Origin: Gordonia polyisoprenivorans
GTDB taxonomy: Bacteria; Actinomycetota; Actinomycetes; Mycobacteriales; Mycobacteriaceae
DNA: 64,000 bases
NCBI RefSeq assembly: GCF_017654315.1
Contig: NZ_CP072203.1
Location: 62,001 to 126,000 of the forward strand
Reading direction: 5' to 3'
The notes under the pieces were generated by a model. That model made no database searches. It saw nothing but the letters and a program-made list of their open reading frames with translations, and had not been told where the DNA came from. Position numbers and translations under genes: made by a program. Shown here in pieces: positions 33,342 to 42,620 of this stretch (positions are counted from its first letter, which is position 1; each line of letters begins with the position of its first letter).

Positions 33342-34454
33342 TCACCGTACGCGACGAACACCGTGGTAGATCCCGCGCCGCACGATGACCGGCCAGAGCA
33401 CCCTCTCGACCGCCCACGCGGGGAACCGGAACGCGCGGCCGTTCGGCGCGAACACCTGCAGACCATCGCTCTGCGGACCAAGAACCGACCCCCACCGTCG
33501 GTGTGGCGGCCGATAGGTCCGCAGCCGGCCGCCCCGTAGGTGGGCACGGACGTTGTGGGCGACCAGCCGGTCGGCGCGATTGCGTGCCGACGACCTCAGC
33601 GGATCGGTGGCGGCGACGTCGCCGACCGCGAAGATGTTCGGATACAACGGGTTCTGCAGGGTCGGCGTCACCTGCACGAAGCCGTCGTCGTCGAGCAGTG
33701 CGGTCGGCAGTCCGTCGGTGTTGGGGGTGGCGCGCCCGACCGCCCACACCACGAGGTCGGCCTGTGCCGGGGGCTGGCCGGTGGACCAGTGCACCGCGCC
33801 CCCGTCGAGTCGGGTTGTGTCGACGTCGGTGAGGACGGCGCGATGGTCGGGGTGCAGTCGAACCCCTGCGTGTTCGAGCCGTTCCCCGACGGTGCGCCAG
33901 GTGCGCGGATGATGCGTCCGCAGCGGCGATGGACCGGGAAAATACAAGTCCACCTTGGTATCCGGGCTGTGTGCGGCAATGTTGGCGGCCGCACTGACCG
34001 CCGACGCCCCGCCTCCGACGACGATCACCGAACGTGCCTGGCGGACCTGCCGATGATGGTCGGCCAATTCCGCGGACACCTGCTTCTCGTCGCGGAACCG
34101 GGTGGTCCGCCAGAACCCGTTGGTGACACCGGTCGCGATGACCAGGGCGTCATACGACTCGTCGAGGGTCGTGCCGTCAGGTCGGGCGACGGTGAGTCGC
34201 CGCGCGTCGGGGTCCAATGACGCGATGCGTCCGTGCACGATCGTGGCGGCGTCGAGCGCGCGATATCGCCGGTAGGGCAACGCATATTCGTGTGCCCACG
34301 CCTCGGGACGGGTCAACCGCATGCCAAGTTCCTGCCCGCTGATCAGGCCTGGCGCCACCGTGATCCCGACGACGTCGGCGTGACGTGCGAGGTGGATCGC
34401 GGTGAGGGTGCCGGTGTCGCCGAGCCCGGCGATCACCACCCGTGGCCTACTCAC
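33342..34454 (-). CDS. FAD-dependent pyridine nucleotide-disulfide oxidoreductase (NDH-2-like)
   Basis: A 370-residue two-dinucleotide-domain flavoprotein. RVVIAGLGDTGTLTAIHLARHADVVGIT is the FAD site; ALVIATGVTNGFWR is the central ATG motif; SVIVVGGGASAVSAAANIAAHSP is the NADH site; NIFAVGDVAATDPLR is the second FAD contact. It resembles type II NADH dehydrogenases and AIF-like proteins. The GTG at 34454 overlaps the DUF1295 stop in a GTGA, so the two are coupled. A redox job at the membrane fits. The electron acceptor is unknown. Confidence 0.82.
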   Translation of the reverse strand: MSRPRVVIAGLGDTGTLTAIHLARHADVVGITVAPGLISGQELGMRLTRPEAWAHEYALPYRRYRALDAATIVHGRIASLDPDARRLTVARPDGTTLDESYDALVIATGVTNGFWRTTRFRDEKQVSAELADHHRQVRQARSVIVVGGGASAVSAAANIAAHSPDTKVDLYFPGPSPLRTHHPRTWRTVGERLEHAGVRLHPDHRAVLTDVDTTRLDGGAVHWSTGQPPAQADLVVWAVGRATPNTDGLPTALLDDDGFVQVTPTLQNPLYPNIFAVGDVAATDPLRSSARNRADRLVAHNVRAHLRGGRLRTYRPPHRRWGSVLGPQSDGLQVFAPNGRAFRFPAWAVERVLWPVIVRRGIYHGVRRVR

Positions 34455-35344
34455 GCCGGATCGGTCTGCGCGGTCGGTCGTGGTGGCCAGGGCACGAATT
34501 TCGACACCCGGCCGATCACCCTCGCATAGTCGGGGCGCCGGTCGATGCTGCGCCGTTCCATCATCGGAATGCTGGCGCCGAGGAACATCGCCAGCATCAC
34601 CACCGCGCCGGCGAACATCCACCATGCGTCGGAAGGAGCCGCCGCCACCCCGAACAACGCCAGCGACAACCAGAATCCGAACTCGCCGAAGTAGTTCGGG
34701 TGTCGCGACCACGACCACACCCCGCGATCCATGACCGCTCCGGCCGAGGCCGTCGCAACGAACGCATGCAGCTGACGATCGGCGATGGTCTCAAGACCAA
34801 GTGCGGCCACCCCGACCACCAGCGCGACCATCATCAGCCACGGCACCTCGGTATCCGGTTGGCGCACCGCGATGTATGCGGGCATCAGCGCGAGGAACAC
34901 CTGCAGCGTCGGGATCAGATGAATCGCGGTGAGATCGACGACGACCTCGGCGCGCCCGGCCTGATCGCGGAGCATCGGGTACCGCCAGTCTTCATGATGG
35001 AGCCCGGGAAACCCCCTGGCCCAGTTGACCGTCAGCCGGACCGACCATGCCACGACCAGCGCCGTGAGCAGCCAGCAGTGCACCGCCGCGATTCCCGCGT
35101 CGCCCTCGACCCACCACCACACCACCAGCAGCGGCGGGATCACGCTCCAATATGCGTCGTAGAAGCTCGAATTGTGGTGTGCTCGACTGAAGATGAAGAT
35201 CACCAGCGTCGCGAGCACGTCGGCGATCAATGCGTTCAGCCATGGCATCGACAGGTGCGGACCCCACAAGAGCCAGACCAGACCGACCACGGTGGCGATG
35301 GTGTAGGCGATTCCGATACGCAGGAAGCCGGCTGATCGAGTCAT
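34451..35344 (-). CDS. DUF1295 (steroid 5-alpha-reductase-like) membrane protein
   Basis: A 297-residue integral membrane protein with about seven hydrophobic helices. It has the DUF1295 signature GVWSWSRHPNYFGEFGFW near the C-terminus, which in related steroid reductases and isoprenylcysteine methyltransferases binds the cofactor. It is coupled by a GTGA overlap to the flavoprotein downstream, suggesting an electron-transfer pair. The substrate is unknown; a lipid or steroid is plausible (inference). Confidence 0.85.
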   Translation of the reverse strand: MTRSAGFLRIGIAYTIATVVGLVWLLWGPHLSMPWLNALIADVLATLVIFIFSRAHHNSSFYDAYWSVIPPLLVVWWWVEGDAGIAAVHCWLLTALVVAWSVRLTVNWARGFPGLHHEDWRYPMLRDQAGRAEVVVDLTAIHLIPTLQVFLALMPAYIAVRQPDTEVPWLMMVALVVGVAALGLETIADRQLHAFVATASAGAVMDRGVWSWSRHPNYFGEFGFWLSLALFGVAAAPSDAWWMFAGAVVMLAMFLGASIPMMERRSIDRRPDYARVIGRVSKFVPWPPRPTAQTDPA

Positions 35345-35389
35345 CGGTCTGATCGTACGGGCGCACCCCGACGAGCACGCCCGAACGGG

Positions 35390-37375
35390 TCATTCGGGAT
35401 CGCGAGGCGCCCTGACCTCACCGACCACGGTTTCGTAGAAGCCGTTGACCAGGGTTGTCATGGCGTGGACAAAACCCTTGTCCGAGGATCGCTTGGACCC
35501 CATCGGTAGCTCGAGTGTCACCGTGAACTCGCGGATGTCCTTTCCGGGCGGCGGGAGAATCGCATCCGTGCTGTCCCGAAGTCCTTCGAGTAGCGAAGAC
35601 GCCGACTCGGTCCGGCTACCCAACTGGTGAGCTGTGACGCGCACACCCGCGGGCGCCTTGTCGAGCTGTCGGATGAGCCAATTCACTTTCGTGGACGGCC
35701 TGCCAATGCGCGGGGCGGGCACTCGTGTCGAGCAGCTGATCCTCTCGCGGGCCAGGTTGGCGTGATAGACGATCGGTGAGACCGCTCCCGACACGCGCAG
35801 GGTGCCGAACATTTCGCCGGAGTCCGCGAGCTGCTTGGCCCGGCTGACAGCGTCGACGTGGGCGGCCGCCGGGCGGGAGGTAACCTCGTGGCCGGTCAGT
35901 GAACTGAGCTGGAACGCCAGGTGTTTCCCCAATTGATCGAACCGGCGACACACGTCCGCGGTGGCGGCATCGCCTGAGGACAGCGTGCTGTTCTTGACGC
36001 CTTCCCGGACCTTGACCCAGTGCTTGCCCATGTCGTCGAAAACGCACATGCCCGACCGCTGGTCACACCCATAGCGGAGGTACTCGGCGAGAACCCGTGC
36101 TCGCGTGCGGTCATCGACCCCGACGTGTGCGCTCACGACGGAAGCCTCGGCCAGGATCTGCTCCCACGAGAGGTGTCGCAACGCGACTGTGCGGAGCTGA
36201 CGCGCGTCGACCGTCACCGGCAGGTCATCGGCGGTCGGCATGATGTCGCAACTGATCGTGATCACCGCATCGAAACCCTTGGCCCTGGCCAACTTCACGT
36301 AGCCCTCGACTTGATCGGCCCTCAACACCCCCTTGGCGGTCTTCACCTCCACCAACGCGGTCCACTGCTTGTCGCCGCGGGTCACCCGGATCAGTCCGTC
36401 CGGTCTGAGGTCCTGGTTCGCGTGGTTGAATCGGACCTCGGTGAAACACTCGATCTTGCCCCGGGGTCCCCCGGCCTGGCCGACAATGCGTTTGCCGAAC
36501 TCGGGGACGATCTCCATCACGGCCAGCGTCACCGCGGTAGCCCTCGTCTCCTGCTCGGTGGCCGAAGATGCTTTCTCGGCCGGGAACATTCGCGCCGACG
36601 TCCACCCCTCTGCGATCGCCGATTCCAGGAGATACGGCGAGTGCCTGGTACGCCAGTCCGGAGAAATCCGAGCAACTCGCTTGCGCCGCCGAATACTCAC
36701 CTTGTTCTCGTCGTGGGCGACCGAGCTCTCGGTTGAGGGCTCGACCAGCGCCGATGCCTCGTCCGTCTCGTCGACGGCCTCCTGTGGATCGTCGACCTCA
36801 ACCCCGAAATCGGTGACGAGAGCCGCCAACCCGTCCCGATATCCCTGGCCGACGGCGCGCAGCTTCCATCCACTGTCATGTCGGTACAGTTCGCCGACGA
36901 TGAGCGCACGTTCCTCGGTGAACCCGTCGAGTTCACTTCGGATGATCGGTGTCGAATTCGCCTGTTCGCCACCGAGATTCACGTCGATGTCCAGCGAACC
37001 GGCCAGACCGAAGTGCTCCCCCGATTCGGCATCGACGCTGGCAGCGATGACGACTCGGTCGACGTGGTCCGGGAACCGAGCGATATCCAGTGCCACCGCC
37101 CCGGCCAGATTCGTGGCGTCGTCCGACGAGTCCGTCACCGGCCCGTCGACCAGGAGACGCACGGCGCCGTCGATTCCCACCGGCTGGTTGTAGAAGACGA
37201 GATCGTCACCGGATTGCACGCTTCCCGCGGAACCCAACACGAGCACACTCGCATCCACCGCCGTGAGAGCACTTGGCGGGGATACCCTGATCGTCACTTC
37301 CAGCGAGGGGTCGGGGTCACCGAAGAAGTCTGCGACCCGGACATTTGCACCTTTTGCCAGAAGATGTGTCGGCAT
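35390..37375 (-). CDS. TerD domain fused to a PD-(D/E)XK nuclease-like domain
   Basis: A 661-residue fusion. Residues 1-195 form a TerD stress domain: SGDDLVFYNQP (55-65), IVGELYRHDSGWKLRAVGQGYRDGL (159-183) and the closing FGVEV are typical, including the Asp-rich Ca-binding loop. A charged linker (195-235) follows. Residues 260-385 carry a PD-(D/E)XK layout: E313 in TEVRF, P325-D326 in RPDGL, E343-V-K345 in LVEVKTAKG, and QVEGYVKLARAKGFDAVITIS (355-375). Residues 400-661 show no known domain. It is a single-gene unit, with no TerA/C/Z neighbour. A DNA-targeting role in stress or phage defence is inferred, not shown. Confidence 0.8.
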   Translation of the reverse strand: MPTHLLAKGANVRVADFFGDPDPSLEVTIRVSPPSALTAVDASVLVLGSAGSVQSGDDLVFYNQPVGIDGAVRLLVDGPVTDSSDDATNLAGAVALDIARFPDHVDRVVIAASVDAESGEHFGLAGSLDIDVNLGGEQANSTPIIRSELDGFTEERALIVGELYRHDSGWKLRAVGQGYRDGLAALVTDFGVEVDDPQEAVDETDEASALVEPSTESSVAHDENKVSIRRRKRVARISPDWRTRHSPYLLESAIAEGWTSARMFPAEKASSATEQETRATAVTLAVMEIVPEFGKRIVGQAGGPRGKIECFTEVRFNHANQDLRPDGLIRVTRGDKQWTALVEVKTAKGVLRADQVEGYVKLARAKGFDAVITISCDIMPTADDLPVTVDARQLRTVALRHLSWEQILAEASVVSAHVGVDDRTRARVLAEYLRYGCDQRSGMCVFDDMGKHWVKVREGVKNSTLSSGDAATADVCRRFDQLGKHLAFQLSSLTGHEVTSRPAAAHVDAVSRAKQLADSGEMFGTLRVSGAVSPIVYHANLARERISCSTRVPAPRIGRPSTKVNWLIRQLDKAPAGVRVTAHQLGSRTESASSLLEGLRDSTDAILPPPGKDIREFTVTLELPMGSKRSSDKGFVHAMTTLVNGFYETVVGEVRAPRDPE

Positions 37376-37423
37376 TGCGACAATCTAGCCGCATCCTGGT
37401 CGTCACGGTGCCCTCCGATCGAC

Positions 37424-38356
37424 CTACAGATCGACATGCACCCCGGTGAGCTTCTCCGCGCACTCCCACAGCTGCCGGCCCAGAGCCGGGTCGGTGGCCT
37501 TCTCGGCCAACGGGATCTGGACCGGCGGACCACTGAACCCCAGGGCGCCACGCGGGCCGTAATACTGACCGCCGAGCACCGCCGGATCGGTGGCGGCACG
37601 CACGGTGATGAGCGCCCCGCCGGGCGCCTCCATGATGAAGGTGCGCCGTACCCAGCGTAGTGACGGCGTGGTGAACAACCATCGCAGGAGTGCGTTCTGA
37701 TCGCGCATGACACCGGACTGTGTGGCGCCGGGATGCGCGGCCACCGACAGCGCACGATGCCCGGCGCGGGTGAGTCGCCGCTGCAATTCGACCGAGTACA
37801 CCAGCTGCGCGAACTTGGCGCGAGAGTATGCACGCGCGGCGGTGAACCCACGGTCCATCGTCAGGTCGTCGAAGTCGATGAGGCCCGCGCGATACACCTT
37901 GGAACCGACCGTCACGAAGCGCCCGGCCTCGGCGGCGGTCACCGCGCCGAGCAACAAGCCGTTGAATGCGTAGTGGCCGAGGAAGTTGGTGCCGAAGTCC
38001 ATCTCGAAGCCGTCCACGGTGAGCTCGCGCCGCTGCCGCATCAGACCCGCATTGTCGATGACGATGTCGATGACCGGGTACTCGGCGCAGAGCTTCTCCG
38101 CACATTCCCGTACCGACGCAAGATCACTGAGGTCCAGGCGAGCGATGTCGAGGTCGGCGTCGGCCACGCTTGCCGCGATGGAGTCACGAGCCTCGGCGGC
38201 GGAGCGCGGATTGCGGCAGGCCAACACCACCCGCGCACCCAATCCGGCGAGCTGGCGTGCGGTTTCCAGCCCGATGCCGGAGTTGGCGCCGGTCACCACC
38301 GCCACCCGCCCGCGCTGCGAGGGGGCTTCCGCCAGACCCCAACCCCTACCGTGCAT
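37424..38356 (-). CDS. Short-chain dehydrogenase (retinol dehydrogenase/protochlorophyllide reductase-like)
   Basis: A 310-residue SDR. VAVVTGANSGIGLETARQLAGLGARVVLACRN is the NADP site; VIDNAGLM and GHYAFNGLLLGAV follow; the catalytic YSRAK is in AARAYSRAKFAQLVYSVELQ. This pattern fits the RDH/WW-oxidoreductase-like group common in mycobacteria. GGAGGGGCAGCG decides the ATG at 38356. It is transcribed separately from the divergent lipoprotein hydrolase. The substrate is unknown. Confidence 0.88.
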   Translation of the reverse strand: MHGRGWGLAEAPSQRGRVAVVTGANSGIGLETARQLAGLGARVVLACRNPRSAAEARDSIAASVADADLDIARLDLSDLASVRECAEKLCAEYPVIDIVIDNAGLMRQRRELTVDGFEMDFGTNFLGHYAFNGLLLGAVTAAEAGRFVTVGSKVYRAGLIDFDDLTMDRGFTAARAYSRAKFAQLVYSVELQRRLTRAGHRALSVAAHPGATQSGVMRDQNALLRWLFTTPSLRWVRRTFIMEAPGGALITVRAATDPAVLGGQYYGPRGALGFSGPPVQIPLAEKATDPALGRQLWECAEKLTGVHVDL

Positions 38357-38456
38357 CGCTGCCCCTCCTGACCTGTTTTGTGCCCTTTGGGTATCACACA
38401 GCCGAAATGTCGGTGTCGGATGGGCGGTCCCGACGCGAGGGCGACACAATGTTGAG

Positions 38457-39425
38457 GTGCCCACCAAGCGTGTATCTTCGCCGCCGTCGCGTGTCGCGCG
38501 AGTGCGGTCGGCGCTCGCGTATACGGTCGTGGCTCTCTGCGTCGTACTCGGGCTCGCGGCCTGCGCGGCCACCCACGACGCGGCACCACCCCCGGTGCCC
38601 GTGGCACCCGCCGGGCTCCGGATAGAACGCATCGACTACCCGGTCCCCCACCCCGATCCGACTCAGAACTGGATGGATCTGTATCTCCCCGACCGTCAGC
38701 ACCTGGGCCGGATACCGCTGGTCATCCTGATCCACGGCGGCGGGTGGGGCAAGACCATCGGCGCGGGCAGCTTCAACGTCTTTGCCGCCACCGTCGCCGA
38801 CCGCGGCGTGGCGGTACTCAACGTCGAATACCGCCGGGTGGGCAGCGGTGGTGGCTGGCCGACCACGTTCTCCGACGTTGCTGCCGCAGTCAACGACATC
38901 CCGGCCGTGGCCCGGGACTACCCGATCATCGATACACGACGATCCGTCGTGGTCGGTCACTCGGCAGGCGCCCAGCTCGCGGTGTGGACCGCCACCCGCG
39001 ATTACCGCAGCGTCGATGTCCTCGGCGTACCGGTGAGATATCGGCCCGCGGTGGCGATGTCGATCGCCGGGCCGCTCGACATGCGTCGTGCCGCAGCGCT
39101 CGGCGATCGCAATGTGGTGCGGGTGCTCGGCGGCCCACCGCAACGGGTGCCGCGCCGGTACTCCGCGGTCGACCCCATCCAGAATCTCGACCCGCAGGTC
39201 CCGGTGATCGGGCTCGTCGGCAGCCTCGACACCACCGTGCCGGCGATTCTCACCCAGGACTACGTCACCGCCGACACCGCGGCCGGCGGCAACGCCCGGC
39301 TCATAGTCTTTGCCGGACAGACACATTCGTCGATCGTCTCACCGTCGTCGAGAACCTTCGATCGCCTCGTGGACGAGATCGTCGCCGCGGCCGGCCTGAC
39401 GGCACCGGCGCACGACGATCGCTGA
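38457..39425 (+). CDS. Lipoprotein alpha/beta hydrolase (esterase-like)
   Basis: A 322-residue exported lipoprotein. Basic residues, then the hydrophobic stretch ALAYTVVALCVVLGLAACAA, end in a lipobox (LAAC) near residue 30, so the mature protein would be lipid-anchored. HGGGWG is the oxyanion motif and VVVGHSAGAQLAVW holds the nucleophile Ser; QTHSSIV likely supplies the His. It probably hydrolyses an ester at the cell surface. The GTG at 38457 fits signal-peptide length but has only a distant AGGG; a later GTG is possible. A T-tailed hairpin follows at 39471. Confidence 0.82.
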   Translation: MPTKRVSSPPSRVARVRSALAYTVVALCVVLGLAACAATHDAAPPPVPVAPAGLRIERIDYPVPHPDPTQNWMDLYLPDRQHLGRIPLVILIHGGGWGKTIGAGSFNVFAATVADRGVAVLNVEYRRVGSGGGWPTTFSDVAAAVNDIPAVARDYPIIDTRRSVVVGHSAGAQLAVWTATRDYRSVDVLGVPVRYRPAVAMSIAGPLDMRRAAALGDRNVVRVLGGPPQRVPRRYSAVDPIQNLDPQVPVIGLVGSLDTTVPAILTQDYVTADTAAGGNARLIVFAGQTHSSIVSPSSRTFDRLVDEIVAAAGLTAPAHDDR

Positions 39426-39435
39426 CCGCGCGCCG

Positions 39436-39522
39436 CATACGAATACAGATTCCACGCCAGCGGACCCTCGACCCCGAAAATCGGGGTTTTTCGGCCAACT
39501 TTGTGGAATCTGTATTCGTATG
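39436..39522. repeat. Palindromic intergenic element, copy 2
   Basis: The element is bounded by perfect 20-bp inverted repeats, CATACGAATACAGATTCCAC (39436-39455) and its complement at 39503-39522. The centre has ACCCCGA-AAA-TCGGGGT followed by T5 (39471-39491), an intrinsic terminator for the rightward gene. Its ends and centre match copy 1 at 12957-13035. Confidence 0.75.
39471..39491 (+). terminator. Intrinsic terminator in the centre of the palindromic element
   Basis: A 7-bp stem (ACCCCGA/TCGGGGT) with an AAA loop is followed by five T residues on the plus strand, 45 bases after the lipoprotein hydrolase stop. Confidence 0.7.
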
Positions 39523-39561
39523 ACACGGCCGCGGCGGTCGAGAGACCACCGACGATGGTGA

Positions 39562-40962
39562 TCAGGCGGGGACGGTTACCTTCTGCTCGGGAGCGGCACT
39601 GAACTCGCCGGCCGGGGTGAAGCGGGCCAGCACGTCGTCGGCGGGCTCCCCGGCGACGGCGGTGATGAATCCCAACACGTCGTCGCGAGACTTCAACGAC
39701 AGCAAAGGATTCGGCTCGGACAGCAGTCCGAACAAGGCGGAGGCGATATCGGTGTTCACCGCGGCCGCCGGGAACGCCAGCTCGAGGTGGGTGGCGAAGT
39801 CCGGGTCGCCGAGGTACAGACGGGTGACCTCGGTGGCCGCGTGACCACGCCGCTCCCAATGCTTTTCGAACTCGCTGGTCAGCCAGTTCTCGTCGAGGGC
39901 GGAATTCGGGTCGTCGGCCAACCGGGCGCGAGCCGCCTTCACGAGTTCGGCAACCTGGATGAGGGTGTTCGCCGCACCCTGGCCCGCAACCGGGTCGACG
40001 GCGATCGCGGTGTCGCCGATGGCGGCAACGACATGACCACTTGCGGTGTGTCCGACAGCCTTACGAACTGTCGGGGTCACCGCACCGGTCAGCCAGGAGT
40101 ACGGATCGGACTCGATCACCCGCAGCTGCGAGACCACCGAGGCGTCCTTCGGGAAGAACTTCTCGAAGATGTCGAGGACGGTCTGGCGTGCCGATCGCGC
40201 GTCGACGACGTTGTCGATGAGCGGTGCCCACTGCCCATCGGGCTTGGCGAAGACGATGAACGACCAGGTCGATCCGGCATCCTTGTGCAGGAACGGGCCG
40301 ACGAAGACCTCACCGTTGTCGCTGTCGAGATTGAACAGCGAGTGCTTTCCACCCTCGCGTGAGCGGTAGGCGAAGGTGTCCGGACCGTGGTCGACACCCT
40401 CGAGAGTCACCTGCAGAAGCCGACGCTGCGGCTCGCGATAGTGCGTGCGGGACTCGTCGACCTCGAACAGCGCCGACAGCCCGCCCTTGCCGGTGGCCAC
40501 GAGGGTGACGTCGTGGGCGCCGGCGATCTCGTCGAGGCGAGCGGCGTCGATATGCCCCACCTCGAAACGCCCGCCACGATCCAGGAAGCGGCCGAGCCGG
40601 TCGTCGGCCCGCAGGCGCAGATCCACCGCCTGCGCCACATAGCCGTAGTCGGGATTGAACGCGAGCACGTCGGCGCGCTCGTCCCCGCTGCCCGAGTGCA
40701 GGCGAACGCTGATGCCGGTGGTGTTGCCGACCTCGTAGAGATCTTCGATGATCTCGGCGTCGGACTCCCGCGGCTTGCCGAACAGCACGCCCACCCCTGT
40801 CGGCGGAACCTTGTCACGGAGTTCTTCGCGGTTGCGGTCGCTGTAGAGGGTGACCTCGAAGCCGGCGTCGGCGAACCCCAGTGCCGCGCTGGTCCCGCCC
40901 AGTCCGGCGCCGACGATGGCCACCGACCTCTTCGACGCTCCCCCGGTGTGCTGATCTGTCAT
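39562..40962 (-). CDS. Styrene/indole monooxygenase-family flavoprotein
   Basis: A 466-residue single-component-type FAD monooxygenase of the StyA group. SVAIVGAGLGGTSAALGFADAGFEVTLYSDR binds FAD at the N-terminus, and VVAAIGDTAIAVDPVAGQGAANTLIQVAELVKAA is the second FAD motif (GD). StyA enzymes receive reduced FAD from a separate reductase (StyB) and epoxidise alkenes. No reductase gene is nearby, and the substrate is unknown; family members in these genera often act on indole or other aromatics. AGGGAGAGGACAACAC precedes the ATG. Confidence 0.82.
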   Translation of the reverse strand: MTDQHTGGASKRSVAIVGAGLGGTSAALGFADAGFEVTLYSDRNREELRDKVPPTGVGVLFGKPRESDAEIIEDLYEVGNTTGISVRLHSGSGDERADVLAFNPDYGYVAQAVDLRLRADDRLGRFLDRGGRFEVGHIDAARLDEIAGAHDVTLVATGKGGLSALFEVDESRTHYREPQRRLLQVTLEGVDHGPDTFAYRSREGGKHSLFNLDSDNGEVFVGPFLHKDAGSTWSFIVFAKPDGQWAPLIDNVVDARSARQTVLDIFEKFFPKDASVVSQLRVIESDPYSWLTGAVTPTVRKAVGHTASGHVVAAIGDTAIAVDPVAGQGAANTLIQVAELVKAARARLADDPNSALDENWLTSEFEKHWERRGHAATEVTRLYLGDPDFATHLELAFPAAAVNTDIASALFGLLSEPNPLLSLKSRDDVLGFITAVAGEPADDVLARFTPAGEFSAAPEQKVTVPA

Positions 40963-41381
40963 GTGTTGTCCTCTCCCTTGTCGAACTCGTGGTCCGCTCG
41001 GATTCGATGTCGCGGATCACGCGCCGCGAGTGGCCCGAGCGGGCAGGCGCCAGCCAGCCTGCCGCGTTCGCAGGAACGGCAACAGGATTTCGTTCAGTGC
41101 AATCCCATCGGTCGCCTGCAGGGAAAGATGAGGTCAGGGCGACGCGCATCAGAAGAGCACATGTCGGATTCGCGAAATTCATGTGATGTTATTCACTTGG
41201 GAACGTACGTCCAGAATTGTCTCAGCGACCCGCAAGGTGGCGCTGATACTGTGACGCTTGATCACGGATAGATCACGACGGTCTTCGGGTGCGACGACGC
41301 ATCCGCACGTCGGCCGTGTCGCGGACCACCCCGCGCAACGTGGCGATCATCCGTCCCGAGCAGCCGTTCGAGAGTTGAGGA
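40963..41381. other. 419-base divergent regulatory region
   Basis: No gene is supported here. The stretch separates the StyA-like gene and the acyltransferase gene. It holds the Crp/GlxR-like site at 41182-41197 and an AT-richer patch around it. A 36-codon frame from 41161 lacks a ribosome-binding site and any recognisable protein pattern. Confidence 0.5.
41182..41197. promoter_or_regulatory. Crp/GlxR-like binding site
   Basis: TGTGATGTTATTCACT matches TGTGA-N6-TCACA at 9 of 10 conserved positions. Crp-family regulators of mycobacteria and corynebacteria (Crp, GlxR) bind this pattern. It lies about 220 bases before the StyA-like gene start and 185 bases before the acyltransferase gene. Confidence 0.5.
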
Positions 41382-42620
41382 ATGACGACAGCACTCACGC
41401 GCGCGACCACCACCGGCGTGCAGACGCAGGCACCTTCGGCCACCGCCCCGTCCGTCGGGCAGCGCTCCAAGCGGGCCTACCTGCATCACGTCGATCTCAT
41501 CCGCGCGACGACGTTCTCCCTCGTCATCTTCGTACACTGCCTCACCCAGACCACCGACGAGTTCACCAGCCTGCCGGTCAACACCACCTCGATGCTGTTG
41601 CACTTCACCCGCAACACCTTCTTCGCGCTCACCGGCTTCGTGCTGATGTACCAGAACTTCGACAAGCGTGACTTCTCGACGTTCGCCTTCTGGCGTCGGC
41701 GCATCAAGCTCGTCATTTTCCCCTATGTGATCTGGTCGTTCATCTACTGGGTCGTCGAGGACATGTGGGTACACGGACGGCTGCGCGAGGTCCCGACGAG
41801 CCTCAACGAGTTCGGCAAACTCGCGATGTGGGGCCTCTCGGGCTTCCAGATGTACTTCTTGTTCGTGATGTTGCAGGTCTATCTGCTCTTCCCGCTGGTT
41901 CTGTGGCTGGTGCGGGCCACTGTGGGCAAACACAAGTGGGTGCTGCTGGCCAGCCTCGCCGCGCAGCTCGCGATCACCGTCACCATCACCTACTGGGAGC
42001 CACCGGCCTCGGTCGCCACGTACTGGTGGCACAACTACGCGACCTTCATCCCGTACCAGTTCTTCATCTTCTACGGGGCAATCGCCGCGGTGCATCGCGA
42101 AGAGATCGGACGCTGGCTGTCCGGTAAGGGCTGGTGGCTGTTCGGCGCATTGTTGGCCACGGCTGCCCTCGCCCTGGGCACCTACCTCTACGGGGTGTGG
42201 TACGACGGAAAGCCGGTGCACGACAACAACTCCGCGTTCTACCCCGCGCTCGTGCCGTTTCTCGTCGTGGCGATGACGTGCCTGTATGCGGTGGCCGCGC
42301 ATTGGGGTGAGCACTGGCGCGAGATGACGCCGCGGTTCGCCCGCGCGGTGTCGTTCGCCTCCAACCGGTCCTTCAGCGTGTTCCTCTGCCACGTACTGGT
42401 GTTGTTCTTCATCCTGTACCCGCAGATGAACGGCAGGCCCGCGATGCTGGTTCTCATCGGCGAGCCCTGGAGCACCTTCGTCGTGTACCTGCTGACCCTG
42501 GCCGGCTCGCTGCTCCTCGTCGAGATCCTGCGTCACCTTCCCGGGTCACTCTACGTCACCGGACGCCCACGCTTGCCGATCTCGATGCCGTGGCGTCGGG
42601 ACCGGGTGTCGCAGAGCTGA
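41382..42620 (+). CDS. Acyltransferase family 3 membrane protein
   Basis: A 412-residue membrane protein with about ten hydrophobic helices. After a polar 30-residue start comes RAYLHHVDLIRATTFSLVIFVHCL, with the H-x(n)-R pattern of the acyltransferase-3 family, then FTRNTFFALTGFVLMYQN. Members transfer acetyl or acyl groups to sugars, lipids or polysaccharides at the membrane; in mycolic-acid bacteria one family member acetylates trehalose monomycolate. The target here is unknown. A GTTCGAGAGTTGAGGA stretch precedes the ATG. It is divergent from the StyA-like gene. Confidence 0.85.
   Translation: MTTALTRATTTGVQTQAPSATAPSVGQRSKRAYLHHVDLIRATTFSLVIFVHCLTQTTDEFTSLPVNTTSMLLHFTRNTFFALTGFVLMYQNFDKRDFSTFAFWRRRIKLVIFPYVIWSFIYWVVEDMWVHGRLREVPTSLNEFGKLAMWGLSGFQMYFLFVMLQVYLLFPLVLWLVRATVGKHKWVLLASLAAQLAITVTITYWEPPASVATYWWHNYATFIPYQFFIFYGAIAAVHREEIGRWLSGKGWWLFGALLATAALALGTYLYGVWYDGKPVHDNNSAFYPALVPFLVVAMTCLYAVAAHWGEHWREMTPRFARAVSFASNRSFSVFLCHVLVLFFILYPQMNGRPAMLVLIGEPWSTFVVYLLTLAGSLLLVEILRHLPGSLYVTGRPRLPISMPWRRDRVSQS

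Noticed and set aside
41161..41271. 36-codon frame in the StyA-acyltransferase gap
   Set aside because: No ribosome-binding site and it overlaps the Crp-like site; no protein pattern.
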